Shown in pieces: positions 25,579-29,749 of a stretch of 29,749 nucleotides of DNA. Under the pieces are notes generated by a model. It did no database searches and was not told the DNA's origin. It saw only the letters and a list, made by a program, of their open reading frames with translations. Made by a program: the position numbers and the translations under genes. The first letter of the stretch is position 1, and the number at the start of each line of letters is the position of its first letter. Source of the DNA: an uncultured Clostridia bacterium (GTDB taxonomy: Bacteria; Bacillota; Clostridia; Christensenellales; Borkfalkiaceae); contig CANQUY010000004.1 in the NCBI GenBank assembly GCA_947627125.1, positions 1 through 29,749 of the forward strand, written 5' to 3'.

Positions 25579-25855
25579 TAAAATTCATGCATTGTTTCAT
25601 AATTATTTCTAATACCTGTCATAATTTTTTTGTATATATTCCCTATTTTTCCCGTATTTTCTTGCTGAAATCGACCATAATTCCCCATAAATATAAATTT
25701 TTTAGTCCCCTCGGATGCTTCAAAATATTCAAAGAAAAAGTGAATAAACGCAAAATATATGCGCCTTATATGCAAAAATTACAAAAAATCGTCTGAAACT
25801 CACATCTTTCTGTTATTTTTTAAGACTTATATGAACATTTTGCTAAAAAAATGGC
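25579..25855. other. AT-rich non-coding stretch
   Basis: This stretch is much richer in A/T than the surrounding genes. The short frames that cross it have no ribosome binding site and no protein-like composition. I see no RNA gene or clear second promoter. It is probably the upstream part of the lipoprotein gene's control region. Confidence 0.5.
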
Positions 25856-25951
25856 CTGCATTGGAACGGCCCCGCGTTAATCTGCCCCGCGCGCGCATTC
25901 TATTCGTGTCTAAGCGCGGCACGAGCGCTGTCCTTGGCACGAAGTAGAAAC

Positions 25952-26031
25952 GGAGCAGGAAGAGAGGACGGTAACTGACTTGCCCCGCGTCATTCTGAGA
26001 AAGGGAGCAGGAAGAGAGAACGGGAACTGAC
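25952..26031. repeat. Two 28-base direct repeats, 52-base period
   Basis: The copies at 25952-25979 and 26004-26031 (beginning ggagcaggaagagag, ending aactgac) differ at only two positions. No coding frame explains them. They lie in the GC-rich repeat island between the two transcription units. Confidence 0.75.
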
Positions 26032-26050
26032 CCGAAGAATCTCGCGGGGC
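25982..26050. repeat. REP-like inverted repeat
   Basis: Fifteen-base arms gccccgcg-tc-attct (25982-25996) and agaat-ct-cgcggggc (26036-26050) pair at 13 of 15 positions. They contain the 'cattctgag ... cgaagaatc' ends typical of dispersed extragenic palindromes in many bacteria. The arms enclose the second 28-base repeat. Confidence 0.6.
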
Positions 26051-26073
26051 GTTGCTATACAATGCGGCGAGAT
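26039..26073. repeat. Long stem-loop in the repeat island
   Basis: The outer arms atctcgc (26039-26045) and gcgagat (26067-26073) pair perfectly. The inner gcgttg (26049-26054) and caatgc (26060-26065) pair with one G-U, leaving a ctata loop. The structure is stable and shares its left side with the larger inverted repeat, so the two folds would compete. Confidence 0.5.
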
Positions 26074-26133
26074 GCTTCGGTAATGCTCCTGTAGATTACG
26101 TTTTATTCCCCTTCTCATTATGATGCCGCCACG

Positions 26134-26260
26134 GGCCGCCGTTGGTTTTATGGGATCCTTCGCTGCGCTCAGGATGAGCGGGCTCCCGTTCTCAGCATGA
26201 CGCCGCTACTGGCCGCCGTTGGTTTTATGGGATCCTTCGCTGCGCTCAGGATGAGCGGGC
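26134..26260. repeat. Exact 50-base direct repeat, two copies, 77-base period
   Basis: The segments 26134-26183 and 26211-26260 are identical over 50 bases (start ggccgccgttggtttta, end caggatgagcgggc). The similarity continues with mismatches about 20 bases upstream (tctcattatgatgccgcc versus tctcagcatgacgccgct), so the true unit is ~77 bases. Each copy holds atcct...aggat around cgctgcg, a REP-like palindrome. A further partial copy (caggatgagcgggc) follows at ~26265-26278. Confidence 0.85.
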
Positions 26261-26309
26261 GGGGCAGGATGAGCGGGCGAAGCAGGGACTGCGTTAAAAA
26301 GGAACAAAT

Positions 26310-26338
26310 AAAAAACGTCGGGGTAAACCGACGCTTTT
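26310..26338 (-). terminator. Intrinsic terminator of the glycosidase/esterase operon
   Basis: On the minus strand CGTCGG pairs with CCGACG around TTTACC and is followed at once by TTTTTT. An AAAA run upstream can extend the pairing, so the terminator might work in both directions. It lies about 25 bases after the esterase stop. Confidence 0.88.
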
Positions 26339-26363
26339 GATACAAAGCCGAAAAAAGCGGATC

Positions 26364-27650
26364 TCAAATGTGCCCGATATAGTCGGGACCGAAGAGCGTG
26401 TACAGAATGGTCTGCGCATAGACGCGGGCCATGAAGTCGTTGGGATGGTTGACGTTGTTGCCCGTCCAGTCGCGGAAACGTTTTCCGAGCGTCCTACCCT
26501 CGAGGCTACGCACGGTGTTCAGCACGGTGGAAACGCCAACATTCTCAAAGGTTTCCGAGAGTTCGATGAGTGCCTCCTGAAAGGCCTCATAGTCCTTATT
26601 ATAGAATCCCGCCGCCTCATAATTGGCCGTCATGCCCGAGATCAGCATGATCTCCACGTCGGGATAATCCGCACGCACCCGCTCTATCATCGATCGAATG
26701 TTCGAGCGGTAGTTTTCGACGGAGGGTCCGTCGTTCATGCCGAAGGCGATAAAGAGAAGATCGGGCTGTTTGTCGAGCACACGGGTCTTGAAATGTGCGC
26801 CGCCGTCCTCGTTGTCCAGCGCGTGGTTCATCTTTCCGTCATTTCCCCAGTTGGAATCGGTTCCCCCCACCGCCGTATTGATATAGTTGACCGTTGCGGA
26901 GGGATAGCGTTTCTGCATGTACGAACGCACCATCTGCGGATAGCTCTCGGCGAAGGGGCCGTAGCCGACATAGCTGCTCGAGTTCGCGCCGACGGTGATG
27001 GAGTCGCCGTAAAAAACGAGGTTGATGCTTTCCCCGTTTTCCAGCTTTTCAAACGTCTTGGGGAATTTCTCCTTCTCGACGCGGGGCATCGTCCATTCGG
27101 CGGTATCGCTGTGGCGATAGGTGACAGCGACCTGACGGCTGCAAATATCGCTTCCTTCCGCAAAATAGAGGGAACCGTTATAGATACTTGCCATGGAGCC
27201 CGAATAGTACTCCTCCCCCGTCATGTGCGGAATGGCAGAACCTTCGGGGAGGCGGATCTCCTTGCTGCCCTTCTCCCAGAGATAGTCCTTACCCTCCTGA
27301 TACGTCTTGGTGAGGTCGTAGCTCATGACGGAAACGATCTCTTCGGGCGCATACATGAGCGGTGCGGAAAAGTCGTCCTCTCCCGCGAACCAAAGCGTTT
27401 CGTTATAGACGACGGTCCCCTCCCAGAAGGGGGTGAGATACGTCTTTAAGTCATATTTACGATATTCCATAAGTTCTTCCTTCTCGGGCTCCTTGTCGGG
27501 GTCCTTGTTTGGCTGTTCGTCGGGGTTCTTATCGGGCAGATCCGAGGCGGGCGGCGTTTCTCCGCCCTGTCCCTTCTCCGTATTGCAGCCGACGGCGCAG
27601 AGGCTGAAGCACAGGACAACCGCCAGCAAGAGTGCATAACATTTTTTCAT
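26364..27650 (-). CDS. SGNH/GDSL-type esterase lipoprotein
   Basis: The protein has 428 residues and starts at ATG 27650; the frame is open further upstream but overlaps the glycosidase gene. MKKCYALLLAVVLCFSLCAVGC is a lipoprotein signal with lipobox A-V-G-C22. A Pro/Asp/Lys/Glu-rich linker (~30-60) follows, then a beta-rich domain (~65-200), then the SGNH hydrolase fold. Block I is G215-D-S217-I with nucleophile Ser217, the Gly block is TAVGG near 262, block III is G-M-N306-D, and block V is NHPND with His402. The Asp usually three before the His is Asn (N-V-N-H), a variant I believe is common in this subgroup. The role is probably removal of acetyl or other acyl groups from polysaccharides outside the membrane. 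It lies 28 bases after the glycosidase gene and ends at a terminator. Confidence 0.9.
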   Translation of the reverse strand: MKKCYALLLAVVLCFSLCAVGCNTEKGQGGETPPASDLPDKNPDEQPNKDPDKEPEKEELMEYRKYDLKTYLTPFWEGTVVYNETLWFAGEDDFSAPLMYAPEEIVSVMSYDLTKTYQEGKDYLWEKGSKEIRLPEGSAIPHMTGEEYYSGSMASIYNGSLYFAEGSDICSRQVAVTYRHSDTAEWTMPRVEKEKFPKTFEKLENGESINLVFYGDSITVGANSSSYVGYGPFAESYPQMVRSYMQKRYPSATVNYINTAVGGTDSNWGNDGKMNHALDNEDGGAHFKTRVLDKQPDLLFIAFGMNDGPSVENYRSNIRSMIERVRADYPDVEIMLISGMTANYEAAGFYNKDYEAFQEALIELSETFENVGVSTVLNTVRSLEGRTLGKRFRDWTGNNVNHPNDFMARVYAQTILYTLFGPDYIGHI

Positions 27651-27678
27651 GGTTTTCTTGTCCTTAATATTATGAAAT

Positions 27679-29274
27679 TTAAGAGAGCAGAGTTTTTCCT
27701 CCGCCCACGATCTCAATACCCTCGGGGGCGTCGATCTTCGTCACGACTTCCTCTCCCCTCCTCTCATGCGAAATGTGCAGGGGGCCGAAGGGGGTGGGAT
27801 AGCTCCCTTCGGCCCGCTCCAGCCCGCAGAGGTCGGGAGAAACGGCGATTTTACGGCAGCCGACATCCAAAATCTTTATGCCGAGGACGGTGTACATGAG
27901 GAAGGGAATGGGGCCGCACGACCACCCGTGGCAGAGGCTGTGGCGGAATCCCACATAGCAGTGTGCGCCGAAGTCGCCGTGGATGTCCCCTTCGCCCTCT
28001 TCGGGAAAACAGTCGATGCGGCCGCCCTTCCAATCGAGGGAAAAGTCCTCCCAAAACGTCCTCGCGCCGACGTCGAGCATTCCGCCGTAATACTCCTTCA
28101 TGAAGCCGAGCGCCTCCTTCCCCCTGCCGCATTCCGCGAGCGAGCGCAGGATATAATAGCTCATAAAGGTTGAGATCCCCCGCGCGCCGTACCGCAGGAG
28201 GAGAGATTCGGTTTCCTCCCTTGGTGAGAGCCCCGCGAGGAAGCACATCGCCTCCGCCTGCTTGCTCGACTTGACCTGTCCACGGCTTCTGATGCGGGCA
28301 AGGATCCCCCCTGCGGGCGTATTGACCTTCAAAATTTCAGAAAGCCGCACGGCCTTTTCCATGGCGAGCGACAAAATCCCCGTCTGCCCCAAGATCTCAT
28401 CCTCCCTGCCGTGGGTCGGCCAGTCGAGGAAGTTATAGGGGAACACCGTTTCGCCGTCCTCCTTGACGAAGAGATCGATCTGCTCCGTGAGGCGGGAAAA
28501 ATAGCCCGACAGTTCCTCCAATAGCGCACGGTTGCCCGTATGCGCATAGTAGTCATGCAGATCGACGATCCACCAAAGCGAGTAGGCGGGAATGCCGTTG
28601 ATCCAGCCGGGGAGCGGGGTCTGCCGCACGGCAAGGCGAAGACAGTTTGCAACATTTTCGCAGTCGCCGACCGTCGCGAGCAGTCCCATGAGTTCGGGAT
28701 GAAGGTCCCCGATCCACACCAGACGGTCCCGCTTGACGCCGTCCCAAATGTACCCGTTCTGCACACAGCAGAAGAGGGTCTCCCGCGCCGTGCGATAGAT
28801 CTCGTTGACGCGGCCGTCATTGCACGAAAAGGAACCCGTGACGGGAAGATCGCAGCGTTTGTCGGCCGCAACGGCGGCAGTGAGCGAAATCTTCTCCTCC
28901 GCGTCAATGCGAAGGAACCGAAAGCCCGTATCGCCGTAGACGCCGTCCGAGAGCTGCGGGATCTCCAGACGGAAGTCGCGGAGGGCGTGGTCGTTGGTCG
29001 CGTTTTTCTCCCCGATCTCGGCGCACACCTCGGCGACCGATTCCCCGAAGCGCAGCCGCACGGGCACAGCCCTCTCCGAAAAATAGGAGAGCAGCCTGAC
29101 CCCGCCGACGATCTCCCTGCCGTAATCGAGGATGAGATAGCCGCGCGGCAAAATATTCGCCGTTTCCTCCTGCCCGATGCCGATCTGCAGGACGGCGGGC
29201 CGCAGCAGTCTTTCTCCGTTCTCTACGCCCGAGGACGCGACGATGCGCTCGGGCACTACATTATATATCTTCAT
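27679..29274 (-). CDS. GH78-like six-hairpin glycosidase (alpha-L-rhamnosidase type)
   Basis: The protein has 531 residues and starts at ATG 29274 (GGGGGGA upstream), overlapping the preceding gene by 14 bases. It lacks a signal peptide, so it probably acts in the cytosol. Residues ~1-145 are a short beta-sandwich part (ILDYGREIVGGVR, a typical pre-catalytic motif). The (alpha/alpha)6 barrel begins at SFSCNDGRVNEIYRTAR. The acid block D178-GVK-R-D183-R-LVW-I-G-D190 matches the D-x4-E/D-x6-D spacing of GH78, with Asp instead of the usual Glu in the middle. T406-F-W-E409 fits the general base block, and H449-GW-SCGP closes the barrel. It is shorter than full GH78 enzymes because the N-terminal carbohydrate-binding domains are missing. 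Rhamnoside cleavage is likely but the exact sugar is not certain. Confidence 0.85.
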   Translation of the reverse strand: MKIYNVVPERIVASSGVENGERLLRPAVLQIGIGQEETANILPRGYLILDYGREIVGGVRLLSYFSERAVPVRLRFGESVAEVCAEIGEKNATNDHALRDFRLEIPQLSDGVYGDTGFRFLRIDAEEKISLTAAVAADKRCDLPVTGSFSCNDGRVNEIYRTARETLFCCVQNGYIWDGVKRDRLVWIGDLHPELMGLLATVGDCENVANCLRLAVRQTPLPGWINGIPAYSLWWIVDLHDYYAHTGNRALLEELSGYFSRLTEQIDLFVKEDGETVFPYNFLDWPTHGREDEILGQTGILSLAMEKAVRLSEILKVNTPAGGILARIRSRGQVKSSKQAEAMCFLAGLSPREETESLLLRYGARGISTFMSYYILRSLAECGRGKEALGFMKEYYGGMLDVGARTFWEDFSLDWKGGRIDCFPEEGEGDIHGDFGAHCYVGFRHSLCHGWSCGPIPFLMYTVLGIKILDVGCRKIAVSPDLCGLERAEGSYPTPFGPLHISHERRGEEVVTKIDAPEGIEIVGGGKTLLS

Positions 29275-29749
29275 CTGTGATCCCCCCGACTTCGGGCGGC
29301 ATGAAGAGGCCCTGTTCGATGAGGCGGAAGTCCTCCGAGAAATCTTCATCGGAAGGACAGAATTCGCCGAATGCGCCACGGCTCTCCCCGCGATAGTGCA
29401 GAGGGCCGAACTTGTTGCGCTGGGTCACGGCAACGGAAACCTTCAGCGTGCCGCCCGAGGAAATGTCTGCCTCGAAGGGGGCAAATCCCCTCGCCCTATT
29501 CTGTATCTTGACGAGCGCGCCGCCGAAGGACGGGACCCTGACGCGGTATTTCCCCGCCGCGAGCGGGAAGCGATAGACGAGTTCGCCGCTGTAGAAGGGC
29601 AATCCCTGCGGGGAGATGTCCCCGACGGAGAGTGTCTTGCTGAGGCGGCAGAGCGTGACGGAATGTCCCTCCGCCCGCACGCCGAATCGGCCCGTCAGAT
29701 ACATTGCCTCAATGGGCGAATCCTCCTCCATCGGGAAGGAAACCTCGAT
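29261..29749 (-). CDS. C-terminal part of a beta-sandwich glycosidase-associated protein (5' end beyond window)
   Basis: The frame is open to the right edge: IEVSFP precedes the Met at 29731, so that Met is probably internal and the N-terminus is missing. The visible ~160 residues are beta-rich with Gly/Pro turns (GLPFYSGELVYRF, KYRVRVPSFGGALVKI, TQRNKFGPLHYRG) and end in FRLIEQGLFMPPEV. This looks like the jelly-roll C-terminal domain found in large glycoside hydrolases and GH78-related proteins. No catalytic residue can be assigned from this part. Its stop lies inside the next gene's start region, so the two are translated together and probably act on the same polysaccharide. Confidence 0.7.
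   Translation of the reverse strand: MEVSFPMEEDSPIEAMYLTGRFGVRAEGHSVTLCRLSKTLSVGDISPQGLPFYSGELVYRFPLAAGKYRVRVPSFGGALVKIQNRARGFAPFEADISSGGTLKVSVAVTQRNKFGPLHYRGESRGAFGEFCPSDEDFSEDFRLIEQGLFMPPEVGGITDEDI

Noticed and set aside
25455..25796. Short frames on both strands across the promoter region (25455-25775 minus, 25515-25796 plus)
   Set aside because: They overlap a consensus promoter and the leader, lack ribosome binding sites and have AT-driven composition (Phe/Lys/Ile/Tyr).
25952..26278. CRISPR array
   Set aside because: Only two copies of each repeat are present, with unequal units, related spacer sequence and no cas genes.
25855..26300. Insertion sequence or MITE
   Set aside because: No transposase fragment and no matching terminal inverted repeats with target duplication bound the island as a whole.
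27651..27716. Upstream start (27716) for the SGNH esterase
   Set aside because: It would add 22 residues overlapping the glycosidase gene and bury the lipoprotein signal; ATG 27650 gives a standard signal peptide.

Overview
Every gene I can support in this window lies on the minus strand. The coding DNA is GC-rich, the Shine-Dalgarno sites are mostly strong, and lipoprotein signal peptides are abundant. Large secreted proteins are built from BspA-type leucine-rich repeats (LRRs), InlB/Listeria-Bacteroides B-repeats and fibronectin-III-like domains. This points to a Bacillota/Clostridia-like bacterium, plausibly a gut or host-associated one. That is an inference from protein style; the window contains no rRNA or other taxonomic marker.

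Layout, in direction of transcription (right to left): (A) 29749-26310 is a small carbohydrate operon. It contains the C-terminal end of a beta-sandwich protein cut by the window edge, a compact GH78-like (alpha-L-rhamnosidase-type) six-hairpin glycosidase, and an SGNH/GDSL esterase lipoprotein, and it closes with a clear intrinsic terminator. (B) 26309-25459 is a non-coding stretch. Its right part is a GC-rich island of direct and inverted repeats that look REP-like. Its left part is AT-rich and ends in a near-consensus promoter, followed by a 5' leader with two adjacent palindromes. (C) 25458-15842 is one giant lipoprotein gene of about 3205 codons, with InlB repeats, four Fn3-like domains, InlB repeats and then a very long BspA LRR array. 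It is broken into two reading frames by an apparent single-base loss in a C run at 20930-20932. (D) 15720-1 is a tightly packed seven-gene operon: a membrane protein with an InlB-like domain, a MoxR AAA+ ATPase, a DUF58 protein, two BatA-type von Willebrand factor A (VWA) membrane proteins, an LRR lipoprotein, and a large InlB-repeat lipoprotein that runs off the left edge.

How the genes may work together: MoxR, DUF58 and VWA proteins are a known AAA+/MIDAS partnership thought to act as a chaperone or maturation machine at the membrane. Here the module is followed without a visible break (ATGA overlap, then a 20-base gap) by two giant surface lipoproteins, and preceded by a third. The InlB-type module also occurs in the operon's first membrane protein. 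The most interesting hypothesis is a dedicated envelope system in which the MoxR/VWA machine assembles, displays or remodels these repeat lipoproteins. That link is inferred only from gene order and shared modules.

I saw no tRNA, rRNA, CRISPR array, transposase or phage gene.
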